From: Sphingobium sp. | Lineage (GTDB): Bacteria; Pseudomonadota; Alphaproteobacteria; Sphingomonadales; Sphingomonadaceae | Length of the DNA stretch: 64,000 nucleotides | Reading direction: 5' to 3' | Assembly: GCF_003248505.1 (NCBI RefSeq) | Contig: NZ_QFOA01000005.1 | Span: 62,001-126,000, forward strand | Shown here: positions 16,978 through 24,768 of the stretch, piece by piece | Numbering within the stretch: position 1 is the first letter of the stretch | Layout of the letters: every line of letters begins with the position of its first letter | The notes under the pieces: model-generated | Seen by the model: the letters and a program-made list of their open reading frames with translations, nothing else | What the model was told of the DNA's origin: nothing | Database searches by the model: none | Translations under genes and position numbers: made by a program

Positions 16978-18111
16978 CTACTTCGCGGTCGCGACGGCGA
17001 CGGGTTTCACGACATCGTCGGGCTTCACCTTGTCGGTGCCTTCCACGATGAGCCTGTCCCCGGCCTTGAGGCCGGACGTGATCAGCCATTTGTCGCCGAT
17101 AGCCTGTCCGGCGGTGACGGTTCGCCGTTCGACCTTGTTCGCCCGGTCGACGACAAGCGCGGTTGCATTGCCTTTGGGGTCGCGGCTAATGCCCTGCTGC
17201 GGTGCGAGGATCGCGCGGGGAACGACCGCCTGTGGCGCGACGACGCGTACGAACATGCCCGGCAGCAATATCCCGTCGGGATTGGGGAACCGTGCACGCA
17301 GCGTCACCGTGCCGCTGTTCACATCGACGATCGGCTCGGCGAACTCGATCCGGCCGGGGAGCGGGTAGTCTGTGCCGTCGTCCAGCTTCAGGCGGATGGT
17401 CGCGCTTGCGGGCAGCGTCTGCCCCGCCGCCAGCGACCGGCGCAGCTGAAGCAATTGTGCGCTCGATTGCGTCACGTCGACATAGATCGGGTCGAGCTGC
17501 TGGATCGTCGTTAGCGGGCTGGCCTGGCTTGCGGTGACGAGCGCCCCCGGCGTGAAGAGCGTGCGGCCGATCCGCCCGCTGATCGGCGCGCGGACCAGCG
17601 TGAATTCCAGGTTCACGCTGCTGGTCTGAAGGCTGGCGCGCGCCTGCTGCACCGACGCCTGCGCCTGCCGTGCCGCGGCCACGACATCGTCGCGATCCTG
17701 TGCGCTGACCGCTTCGGTCTGGCCCAGCAACTGGTAGCGCCGCGCTTTTGCTTGCGTTGCCACCAATGTTGCCTGCGCACTCGCGAGCGCGGCCTGCGCT
17801 TCGTCCCGCGACGCGCGATAGAGGCGCGGGTCGATCTGGTAGAGCGGCTGCCCCGCCTGCACCATCGCGCCTTCGGTATAGAGCCGCTTCTGGATGAGTC
17901 CGGCGACCTGCGGACGCACTTCCGACATCATGGTGGATACGGTGCGCCCCGGCAGTTCGGTCGACACTGTCGCATTCTGGGCGGTCAGCGTCACCACGCC
18001 CACCTCGACCGGCCCCTTTTGCGGCGGTTTTTTCTCGCCGCACCCGGCGATCAGAATGCTGAGGACCAGGGGTGCGACACGAAGCGACGAAAGCATGGAT
18101 GGCACGGGCAT
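16978..18111 (-). CDS. RND efflux periplasmic adaptor (AcrA/MexA type)
   Basis: A 377-residue membrane-fusion lipoprotein that links pump and channel. The signal peptide and lipobox are SILIAGC, followed by GEKKPPQKGPVEVGVVTL. It has the lipoyl/barrel-sandwich parts (GLIQKRLYTEGAMVQAGQPL), coiled-coil helices and the beta-barrel region (FVRVVAPQAVVPRAILAPQQ). The frame is open further upstream, but the start at 18111 is the one that places a proper signal peptide at the N-terminus; an inner ATG at 18096 is also possible. First gene of the efflux operon, divergent from a two-component system that probably controls it. Confidence 0.92.
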   Translation of the reverse strand: MPVPSMLSSLRVAPLVLSILIAGCGEKKPPQKGPVEVGVVTLTAQNATVSTELPGRTVSTMMSEVRPQVAGLIQKRLYTEGAMVQAGQPLYQIDPRLYRASRDEAQAALASAQATLVATQAKARRYQLLGQTEAVSAQDRDDVVAAARQAQASVQQARASLQTSSVNLEFTLVRAPISGRIGRTLFTPGALVTASQASPLTTIQQLDPIYVDVTQSSAQLLQLRRSLAAGQTLPASATIRLKLDDGTDYPLPGRIEFAEPIVDVNSGTVTLRARFPNPDGILLPGMFVRVVAPQAVVPRAILAPQQGISRDPKGNATALVVDRANKVERRTVTAGQAIGDKWLITSGLKAGDRLIVEGTDKVKPDDVVKPVAVATAK

Positions 18112-18262
18112 GTCTCTGTGCAAGGTCTTGGCGGAACCAGCGGGAGCCTTACGCCACGCCCCCGCCCGACCGGGGGGCAAGGGCAGGACGTAAAGCGTGC
18201 GCAAGCGCTCCGGCTGGCGTCGGCGGGGGCCACCGACAGGCATGTTCCTTTCCGCTTTTGCC

Positions 18263-18341
18263 TGTTACAGGAAAGTGCGATTTGTCATCGGATTGTCGTA
18301 AAGCTCTATCGGCGAGTATCGCTTTGTATCACCCTGTAACA
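18263..18341. promoter_or_regulatory. OmpR-type direct repeat and long inverted repeat in efflux/two-component promoter
   Basis: TGTATCA (18325-18331) and TGTAACA (18335-18341) form a direct repeat with exactly 10 bp between starts, as expected for a dimer of an OmpR/PhoB-family regulator. In addition TGTTACAGG (18263-18271) and CCTGTAACA (18333-18341) are an exact 9-bp inverted pair, giving a site facing each divergent transcript. The region 18112-18382 otherwise contains no gene. Confidence 0.5.
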
Positions 18342-18382
18342 TCAGGCCGCTCGGGACAGACTTTGCCGCGGATCGACGATAG

Positions 18383-19117
18383 ATGAAGCATATGTCAGAC
18401 TCCGGCCCCGGCGGCAGGGCGACCGTCATGGTCGTCGATGACGATGCCGACATCCGCAGCCTCATCGTGGGCCAATTGCAGCAGGAGAATTATCGCCTGC
18501 TCAGCGCCGCCAATCTGGGCGAATTGCGCCGCGCGTTGCAGGACGAACCCATCGATCTCATCGTGCTGGACCTCAACCTGCCCGATGGCGACGGGCTGTC
18601 GCTTTGCCGGGAATTGCGGGCCGAGGGATCGCCGGTGCAGATCATCATGGTGACGGCGCGGGGCAGCGCAGTGGACCGGGTGCTCGGCCTTGAGCTGGGC
18701 GCGGACGATTATCTGACCAAGCCATTCGAGCCGCGCGAACTGTTGGTGCGCATCCGCAATCTGTTGCGCCGGGCAAAAGGCGAAGGCACCCGTCCGACAG
18801 CGGCGCGTTACGCTCATGTCGGTCGGTGGCGGCTCGACCTTCAGCAACGGCGGCTGGTGGCGCCCGACGACCGGCTTGTGATGCTGTCGTCCGCTGAATT
18901 CCGGCTGCTCAGCCGTTTCATCGACGAACCCAATGTCGTGCTCGCCCGCGAAGTGCTGTTGCCCGAACGCAAAGCGACCGCTGCCTTCGACCGTTCGATC
19001 GATCTTCAGGTCAGCCGTCTTCGGCAGAAGCTCGCCGCCATAGCGGGCGGCGACGAACTCATCCTGACGGTACGCGGCGAAGGCTATGTTCTCGCCTGCG
19101 AGGTCGATTATTCATGA
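18383..19117 (+). CDS. OmpR-family response regulator
   Basis: A 244-residue two-component regulator. The receiver domain has the acidic pair in MVVDDDADIR, the phospho-acceptor Asp63 in IVLDLNLPDGDG, and Lys113 in DDYLTKPFEPREL. The C-terminal winged helix (AEFRLLSRFIDEPNVVLARE; DRSIDLQVSRLRQKL) is of the OmpR type. A second in-frame ATG three codons downstream is an alternative start. It overlaps the histidine kinase gene by four bases. The divergent efflux operon and its direct-repeat site make that operon the likely target. Confidence 0.95.
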   Translation: MKHMSDSGPGGRATVMVVDDDADIRSLIVGQLQQENYRLLSAANLGELRRALQDEPIDLIVLDLNLPDGDGLSLCRELRAEGSPVQIIMVTARGSAVDRVLGLELGADDYLTKPFEPRELLVRIRNLLRRAKGEGTRPTAARYAHVGRWRLDLQQRRLVAPDDRLVMLSSAEFRLLSRFIDEPNVVLAREVLLPERKATAAFDRSIDLQVSRLRQKLAAIAGGDELILTVRGEGYVLACEVDYS

Positions 19118-20472
19118 TCCCCCCGCTGCGGCGCGCACGCGCCTTCTTCGGGACCATGGCGGGCCAGATTTTCGTCACGCTGACGCTGGGTATGTCGGTC
19201 GCGGCGATCGTGGCGCTGCTGGTGGCGGAGCAGACCCGCCAGCACGACTTCGAGCGGGTGCGCCGGCAACGCGTCCTTGCCAGCGCCACCGACATCGCGG
19301 CGCGGATGCGGCGCGATCCCGCTAAGGTCGAGCAGATGATGGCCGATCATAACATCGTCGGTGCCTATCCCGCGCCCGAGGGCGTGGCGCTGAGCGAGTC
19401 GGACGGGGATCTGGAACAGGCATTGCGAGCAAGGCTGGGTCCGCAGTCGCAGCCCGAGGCGGCGCAGGTCCCGATGGGCCTGTGCTTTCCCGACCGCAGC
19501 AGGCAACTGGCGGCGGGCCTGGTCGATGCGCCGCGCCCGGATTGCTGGGTCGTGCGCTATGTCGACCGGCGCGGCGAGCATCGCGCCATGGCGCTGACCT
19601 TCCCGCGGATCGCCAAGCCACCCAGCACCGTGTTCAATCCGCTCTACCTTCTCGTCATCGTTGCGGCGTCAGCGGGGCTTGCCATCCTCGTGGCACGGTC
19701 GGTCGCGCGTCCGCTGCGCCGGCTGGAGCGCGCGGCGGAGGCCTTTTCCCTCTCGCTCGATCCGGAGGAAATTCCAGAGCGGGGGCCGGAGGAAGTCCGC
19801 GCGGCGCTGTCCACCTTCAACCTCATGCAGCGGCGCGCGCGAGCGGGCTTTGCCGAGCGCACCCAGTTGCTCGCCGCGATCAGCCACGATCTCCAGACCC
19901 CCCTCACCCGCCTTCGATTGCGGCTGGAACTGGTCGAGAATCCCGAGCTGCGCGATCGGCTTCTGGCCGATCATCAGGCGATGCTGACCCTGGTGCGCGA
20001 AGGGCTGGACCTGGCGAGCAGCACGGAATCGCGGGAGGATTGGTCGGTCATCGACATCGACTCCCTGCTCATGAGCATGGCCGAAGACGCGCAGGATCTG
20101 GACCAGCCGGTGCGGTTCGCGGGCGGTTGCGGCGGGACGGTGCGGGTCAAGCCCAATGCGCTGATGCGGTGTATCGGCAACCTCGTCGACAATGCCGTCA
20201 AATATGGCGGATCGGCGCAGATCAGCTGCGCGCGATCCGGGGGGCGGCTGCTGATCCAGGTTTGCGACGCAGGGCCGGGCATTCCGCCCGAACAGATCGA
20301 ACAGATGTTCGAGCCGTTCACGCGGGGCACGGAAGGGCAGCCGGGCGGGCGGCACGGAACCGGCATCGGCCTCACCATCGCGCGCGCGCTGGCGATGAGT
20401 TTCGAGGCGTCGGTGCGGCTGCGCAACGGCGAGGACAAGGGCCTTGTCGCGACTATCGACATGAAGGCATGA
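19114..20472 (+). CDS. Membrane sensor histidine kinase
   Basis: A 452-residue kinase with two membrane segments (about residues 18-40 and 175-195) around a periplasmic sensor region. A HAMP linker follows (ARSVARPLRRLERAAEAFSL), then the phospho-acceptor His258 in LLAAISHDLQTPLTRLRLRL and the ATPase boxes GNLVDNAVKYGG (N), DAGPGIPPEQI (G1) and HGTGIGLTIARAL (G2). It is translationally coupled to the response regulator. The signal is unknown; membrane-active or toxic compounds are likely given the divergent efflux genes. Confidence 0.94.
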   Translation: MIPPLRRARAFFGTMAGQIFVTLTLGMSVAAIVALLVAEQTRQHDFERVRRQRVLASATDIAARMRRDPAKVEQMMADHNIVGAYPAPEGVALSESDGDLEQALRARLGPQSQPEAAQVPMGLCFPDRSRQLAAGLVDAPRPDCWVVRYVDRRGEHRAMALTFPRIAKPPSTVFNPLYLLVIVAASAGLAILVARSVARPLRRLERAAEAFSLSLDPEEIPERGPEEVRAALSTFNLMQRRARAGFAERTQLLAAISHDLQTPLTRLRLRLELVENPELRDRLLADHQAMLTLVREGLDLASSTESREDWSVIDIDSLLMSMAEDAQDLDQPVRFAGGCGGTVRVKPNALMRCIGNLVDNAVKYGGSAQISCARSGGRLLIQVCDAGPGIPPEQIEQMFEPFTRGTEGQPGGRHGTGIGLTIARALAMSFEASVRLRNGEDKGLVATIDMKA

Positions 20473-20534
20473 CCGACTAACGCGACAACGATGTAGACAG
20501 CTGAACATGTTTTTACGCGATGCGGCTTCCAGCG

Positions 20535-20996
20535 TCAGGGTTTAGCGTCGGTGGAGAGCGCAAGGGTCGCCGCGTCGATGCGGCCCAGCATGTCGCGGAG
20601 CTGGCGGATTTCTGTCGGGGAAAGGGACGCGATGACCTGCGCCTCCAGGCGTAGCGCTTCGGGCGCGATGCGGTCGAACAGCGACCTGCCCGCAGGCGAG
20701 AGCCGCAGACGAAGCGCGCGGCGATCCTGTCCGCTCGCTGCCCGATCGAGCAGCCCCTTGCCCGCCAGCGCCTTGGCCGCACGGCTGACCATCACTTTGT
20801 CCATGCGCGTGCGGTCGCCGATGTCCTGTTGCGAGATGCCGGGGCGTTCCGCGACATGGGCCATGACTCGCCATTCCGGGATCGAAAGGTCGAACATCGT
20901 ACGATAGGCCCTGGCGATGCGTTCGCTCAGCACGCTTGCGGTGTAGGACAAGCGATAGGGGAGAAAGGTGTCCAGCGTCAGCCCATCGTTACTCAT
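20535..20996 (-). CDS. MarR family regulator, probable controller of hmgA-fahA
   Basis: A MarR-type repressor, about 153 residues from the chosen start MSNDGLTL. The winged HTH reads ISQQDIGDRTRMDKVMVSRA and LLDRAASGQDRRALRLRLSP. An upstream start at 21032 is open in frame, but that extension lies inside the putative operator, so I prefer 20996. It is divergent from hmgA. MarR-type repressors of homogentisate genes (HmgR-like) are known in other bacteria; the ligand here, perhaps homogentisate, is inferred. Confidence 0.88.
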   Translation of the reverse strand: MSNDGLTLDTFLPYRLSYTASVLSERIARAYRTMFDLSIPEWRVMAHVAERPGISQQDIGDRTRMDKVMVSRAAKALAGKGLLDRAASGQDRRALRLRLSPAGRSLFDRIAPEALRLEAQVIASLSPTEIRQLRDMLGRIDAATLALSTDAKP

Positions 20997-21005
20997 ACCG
21001 AAAAA

Positions 21006-21065
21006 CGTAACATTTGACACCATTTGCGGCAAGGTTCATGACTGCGTAAGGTTTCAAATGTAACG
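21006..21065. promoter_or_regulatory. Imperfect inverted repeat, candidate MarR operator
   Basis: CGTAACATTTGA (21006-21017) and TCAAATGTAACG (21054-21065) are 12-base inverted arms with one mismatch and a 36-bp spacer. They lie between the MarR-type gene and hmgA. The distance allows either one looped site or two half-sites facing opposite promoters. Confidence 0.5.
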
Positions 21066-21085
21066 ATTTGCTCCGGGAGACGGCG

Positions 21086-22372
21086 ATGGAGAGGCTATCT
21101 TACCTGACGGGATTTGGTGGCCATTTTTCGACCGAAGCGGTCGAGGGCGCCTTGCCGATCGGGCGCAATTCGCCGCAACGTCCGCCATTCGGACTTTATG
21201 CAGAGCAGCTTTCCGGCACCGCTTTCACTGCTCCCCGGCACGAAAATCGCCGGAGCTGGCTCTACCGCATGCGGCCCGCAGCCCAGCATGACCGGTTCGA
21301 GCGCTACGAAGGCAATGCTTTGTTCGGGCAATCCTTCTCCGACGATCCCCTGCCCCCCAACAGAATGCGGTGGAACCCGTTAGAGGAGAGTGCGAACGGG
21401 GCGGACTGGCTCGATTCGATGCGGACCATGATGGGCAATGGCTCGGCCGAACGGATGGAGGGCGTTGCGGTTCACCTCTATGCCGCCGACCGGGACATGA
21501 TCGATCGCGTCTTCTGCAACGCCGACGGCGAATTGCTGTTCGTGCCGCAGCAGGGCAGCATCATGCTGGAGACGGAGTTGGGGCGGCTGGCGGTCCCGCC
21601 CGGCCATGTCGCAGCGGTGCCGAGGGGCGTGCGGTTTCGCGTGCTGCTGCCCGAAGGAAGCGCGAAGGGGTATGTCGCGGAAAATCACGGCGCGCTGTTC
21701 CGCCTGCCCGACCTAGGACCGATCGGATCGAACGGCCTTGCCAACCCGCGCGATTTCGAAACGCCGGTCGCCTGGTTCGAGGATCGCGATGCACCGACGC
21801 AGGTCGTGCAGAAGTTCCTCGGCCGGTTGTGGCACGTGACGCTGGACCACTCGCCGCTCGATGTTGTCGCATGGCATGGGAACCTTGCCCCCTATCGTTA
21901 CGACCTGTCGCGGTTCAACACGATGAATACCGTCAGCTACGATCATCCCGACCCGTCGATCTTCACCGTGCTCACATCCCCTTCGGAAAGCCCCGGTCGC
22001 GCCAACGCCGATTTCGTGATCTTTCCGCCGCGCTGGATGGTGGCGGAGGATACGTTCCGCCCGCCCTGGTTCCACCGCAACGTCATGAGCGAGGCGATGG
22101 GCCTGATCCACGGGGCCTATGACGCCAAGGCTGAGGGGTTCGTGCCCGGCGGGCTCAGCCTCCACAATCTGATGGCGGGACACGGGCCGGACCGGGCGAC
22201 ATGGGAAACGGCAAGCCGCGCGGACCTGAAACCGCACCGGATCGACGCGACGATGGCGTTCATGGTCGAAAGCTGCTGGCCATACCGGCTGACGCCCCAT
22301 GCCCTGAGCTGTGCGCAGGGCAATTACGACAATGTGTGGAACGGATTTACCAAGGCGGAGCTGCCCCGATGA
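21086..22372 (+). CDS. hmgA: Homogentisate 1,2-dioxygenase
   Basis: A 428-residue Fe(II) enzyme that opens the ring of homogentisate to maleylacetoacetate. The start is the ATG after GGGAG (about 21076-21080), rather than the slightly longer in-frame start at 21068. Characteristic stretches: YLTGFGGHFSTEA at the N-terminus, PPRWMVAEDTFRPPWFHRNV and MSEAMGLIHGAYDAKAEGF, which carry the iron ligands (the His after PPWF and the Glu of MSEA), and SLHNLMAGHGPD with the third His. The stop overlaps fahA (ATGA). It acts downstream of HppD at 8742-9809. Confidence 0.96.
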   Translation: MERLSYLTGFGGHFSTEAVEGALPIGRNSPQRPPFGLYAEQLSGTAFTAPRHENRRSWLYRMRPAAQHDRFERYEGNALFGQSFSDDPLPPNRMRWNPLEESANGADWLDSMRTMMGNGSAERMEGVAVHLYAADRDMIDRVFCNADGELLFVPQQGSIMLETELGRLAVPPGHVAAVPRGVRFRVLLPEGSAKGYVAENHGALFRLPDLGPIGSNGLANPRDFETPVAWFEDRDAPTQVVQKFLGRLWHVTLDHSPLDVVAWHGNLAPYRYDLSRFNTMNTVSYDHPDPSIFTVLTSPSESPGRANADFVIFPPRWMVAEDTFRPPWFHRNVMSEAMGLIHGAYDAKAEGFVPGGLSLHNLMAGHGPDRATWETASRADLKPHRIDATMAFMVESCWPYRLTPHALSCAQGNYDNVWNGFTKAELPR

Positions 22373-23655
22373 CGACGACGATCGACGAAACCCACGACCC
22401 CGCCCGGCAAAGCTGGGTCGAGAGCGCCCGGGGCCATGCGGACTTTCCGATCCAGAACCTGCCGTTCGGGATTTTCGCGCCCGCAGGGGGCGACAGGCGG
22501 GTCGGCGTCGCCATCGGCGATGCGATCCTCGACCTTCGCGCCATGGCGGACCGGCTGCCGGAGGATGTCGCGCAGGCGGTCGGATCGGACAGCCTGAACG
22601 CCCTGTTCGCTTTGCCCGCCAGCACCCGCCGGGCATTGCGGCGGCGAGTGTCGGAGTTGCTCAGCCGGGAGGAGCATCGTGACGCGGTCGCCCCGCATCT
22701 GCATGAGGCGGGGTCCTGCACGCTGCACATGCCCGCCAGGATCGGCGATTATACCGACTTCTATGTCGGCATCCATCATGCGCAGAATATCGGGTCGATG
22801 CTGCGGCCCGACAATCCGTTGCTCCCCAACTATAAATGGGTGCCGATCGGCTATCACGGTCGGGCTTCTTCGATACGGATCACGGACGAACCGGTGCGCC
22901 GCCCCAAGGGGCAGATCAAGCCGCCGGAGCAGGATGCGCCGGTCTTTGCCCCAACCCGGAGGCTCGATTTCGAGCTGGAGATGGGTTTGTGGATCGGACA
23001 GGGCAATGCGCTCGGCGAAGCCATCGGGATCGATGAGGCGGGCGAGCATATCGCAGGCTTCTGTCTGCTCAACGACTGGTCGGCGCGCGACATGCAGGCG
23101 TGGGAATATCAACCGCTCGGCCCGTTCCTGGCCAAGAGTTTCCATTCGACCATCTCGCCCTGGGTCGTGACGGCAGAAGCGCTGGCGCCGTTTCGCGCGG
23201 CGCAGGCGGTGCGGGCGGAAGGCGATCCCCGCCCGCTCGACTATCTGTGGGACGAGGCCGATCAGGCGGCGGGCGCCCTCGACATCGAGCTCGAAGTGCA
23301 TCTGTCGTCGCGGGCGATGCGGGAAGCGGACATGGCCCCGCATCGGATCGGCCATGGTACGGCGCGGTCGATGTATTGGACCCCCGCGCAGATCGTGACG
23401 CATCACGCCTCCAACGGATGCAACCTCCAGCCCGGCGACCTGTTGGGGACCGGCACGATATCGGGAACGACGCAGGACAGTTGCGGCAGCCTGTTCGAAA
23501 TGAGCCGGGGCGGGAAGACGCCGGTCGTGCTGCCGGACGGGGAAAGCCGCTCGTTCCTCGAGGATGGCGACGAGGTGACATTGTCCGCCCGGGCGCGGGC
23601 GGAGGGCTTCGTATCCATCGGCTTCAGCCTTTGCCGGGGGCGGATCATGGGCTGA
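22369..23655 (+). CDS. fahA: Fumarylacetoacetase
   Basis: A 428-residue hydrolase that splits fumarylacetoacetate into fumarate and acetoacetate, the last step of tyrosine breakdown. The frame is open upstream, but the ATG overlapping the hmgA stop gives the usual length and N-terminus (SWVESARGHADFPIQNLPFG). Metal and active-site motifs: DFYVGIHHAQNIG, GYHGRASSI, FELEMGLWIGQGN, NDWSARDMQAWEYQPLGPF. The maleylacetoacetate isomerase gene that normally sits between the two steps is not in the window, so it must be elsewhere or the isomerisation may depend on glutathione alone. Confidence 0.96.
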   Translation: MTTTIDETHDPARQSWVESARGHADFPIQNLPFGIFAPAGGDRRVGVAIGDAILDLRAMADRLPEDVAQAVGSDSLNALFALPASTRRALRRRVSELLSREEHRDAVAPHLHEAGSCTLHMPARIGDYTDFYVGIHHAQNIGSMLRPDNPLLPNYKWVPIGYHGRASSIRITDEPVRRPKGQIKPPEQDAPVFAPTRRLDFELEMGLWIGQGNALGEAIGIDEAGEHIAGFCLLNDWSARDMQAWEYQPLGPFLAKSFHSTISPWVVTAEALAPFRAAQAVRAEGDPRPLDYLWDEADQAAGALDIELEVHLSSRAMREADMAPHRIGHGTARSMYWTPAQIVTHHASNGCNLQPGDLLGTGTISGTTQDSCGSLFEMSRGGKTPVVLPDGESRSFLEDGDEVTLSARARAEGFVSIGFSLCRGRIMG

Positions 23656-24061
23656 TGCACCCGGCGGGCGATATCGAGACAGCGAAGGATACAGTTACGC
23701 ACCGTTTGCGCGTACCTCGGCAGCCGGCGGATACGATAGTCTGCGACATATCGTGACACGGCCTTCCCCAAAGCGGGATCGGCAATCGCACGGTGCGGGA
23801 TTCAGTCGCGCCGGGCGGTTGCCGCCTTTTGATGATCGTGCCGTGACAATGGGCAGATGAGGCTATTCAGGCGCGTTTCATTCTGAACGCCCGATGCCAG
23901 CATCGCGCACAGCCAGTCCAGACACCTTGCCAGTAACAGCATGGTCCTCTCCATTTTCTCCTGTCCGTGAATTTATCACAGGCGCTTCGAGAGAAAAGAC
24001 GGATTCGTCGTGCCCGCGAAAATGATACGGGACGGTACGGAGACGCCGTTGCGCCTCCCCG
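23656..24061. other. Intergenic stretch after fahA, no firm gene
   Basis: About 400 bp between convergent units. A weak terminator-like hairpin, GGCGG-ttg-CCGCC followed by TTTT (23814-23830), could end the hmgA-fahA transcript. On the minus strand a 46-codon frame (23942 to 23802), beginning MLLLARCLDWLCAMLASG, has a good GGAG ribosome binding site a few bases before its ATG. I do not recognise the product and its coding status is uncertain. Confidence 0.3.
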
Positions 24062-24712
24062 TCAGGCAAGGCGCGCAACGATGGTTTCGGCTTCGGGCCG
24101 GTCGAGCCAGTCGGGGCTGACGTCGATGGAACGCACGACGCGGCCCTTGCCCACATGGAGCACGGTGGGTTGAGGCAGCAGCCATGTGCCGGTGCCGGTC
24201 ACCTCGCCGATCCAGCCCGCGGGCGGGGGCGACGGTGTGTCGTCGGGTTCGAAAGCGATGCCGATGTGTCGTGCGAGGAGATTGTCGGTGTCGGTCGCGA
24301 CGGGAAAAGGCAGCCGGTGGCGGTGCTTGATTGCCGCCAGCGCATCGGGCTGCTGCGGGCTGAGCGCGACGAGCGGAATGTTGCGTTCGGCAAGATCGGG
24401 ATAGAGCGCTTCGGCATAATAAGGCAGCGCGATGTTGCAGGCGGGGCATCCGGCAAAGCGGAAGAAGATGAAAAGCGCCGACCCGTTGGCGGTCAGGCCG
24501 CCGATCGACAGGTCGCCGCCGTCGACTTCCGGAAAATGAAAGTCGGGCAGGCTGTCCCCTGGCTGCGCCACGGCGGCGGGATCGAACCGGTCGAGCAGCA
24601 GGCGGCGCTGCCGTGCATTGCCTTCGAGCTGAGCTGTCGACCATGTCCGGTCGCGCTCTGCCTGAAGTGCGGCGTATCGGGTGCTCAGGGGCTGGGTCAA
24701 TAGGGTCGCCAT
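24062..24712 (-). CDS. Peroxiredoxin-like (AhpC/TSA thioredoxin-fold) protein
   Basis: A 216-residue thioredoxin-fold protein. The core reads ALFIFFRFAGCPACNIALPY, so it has a C-x-x-C motif at the position of the peroxidatic Cys, followed by YPDLAERNIPLVALSPQQPD, typical of AhpC/TSA relatives. An AAGGAG ribosome binding site precedes the ATG. It is the last gene of the long minus-strand sulfur array, 56 bp after a flavin monooxygenase. It may reduce peroxide formed by uncoupled flavin monooxygenases or handle reactive sulfur species; this is inferred from context. Confidence 0.8.
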   Translation of the reverse strand: MATLLTQPLSTRYAALQAERDRTWSTAQLEGNARQRRLLLDRFDPAAVAQPGDSLPDFHFPEVDGGDLSIGGLTANGSALFIFFRFAGCPACNIALPYYAEALYPDLAERNIPLVALSPQQPDALAAIKHRHRLPFPVATDTDNLLARHIGIAFEPDDTPSPPPAGWIGEVTGTGTWLLPQPTVLHVGKGRVVRSIDVSPDWLDRPEAETIVARLA

Positions 24713-24768
24713 CGTAGTCTCCTTGCGGTCGGGCTGGCGTCGCCGAAGGGCGGCGCATGTTCAAAGGA

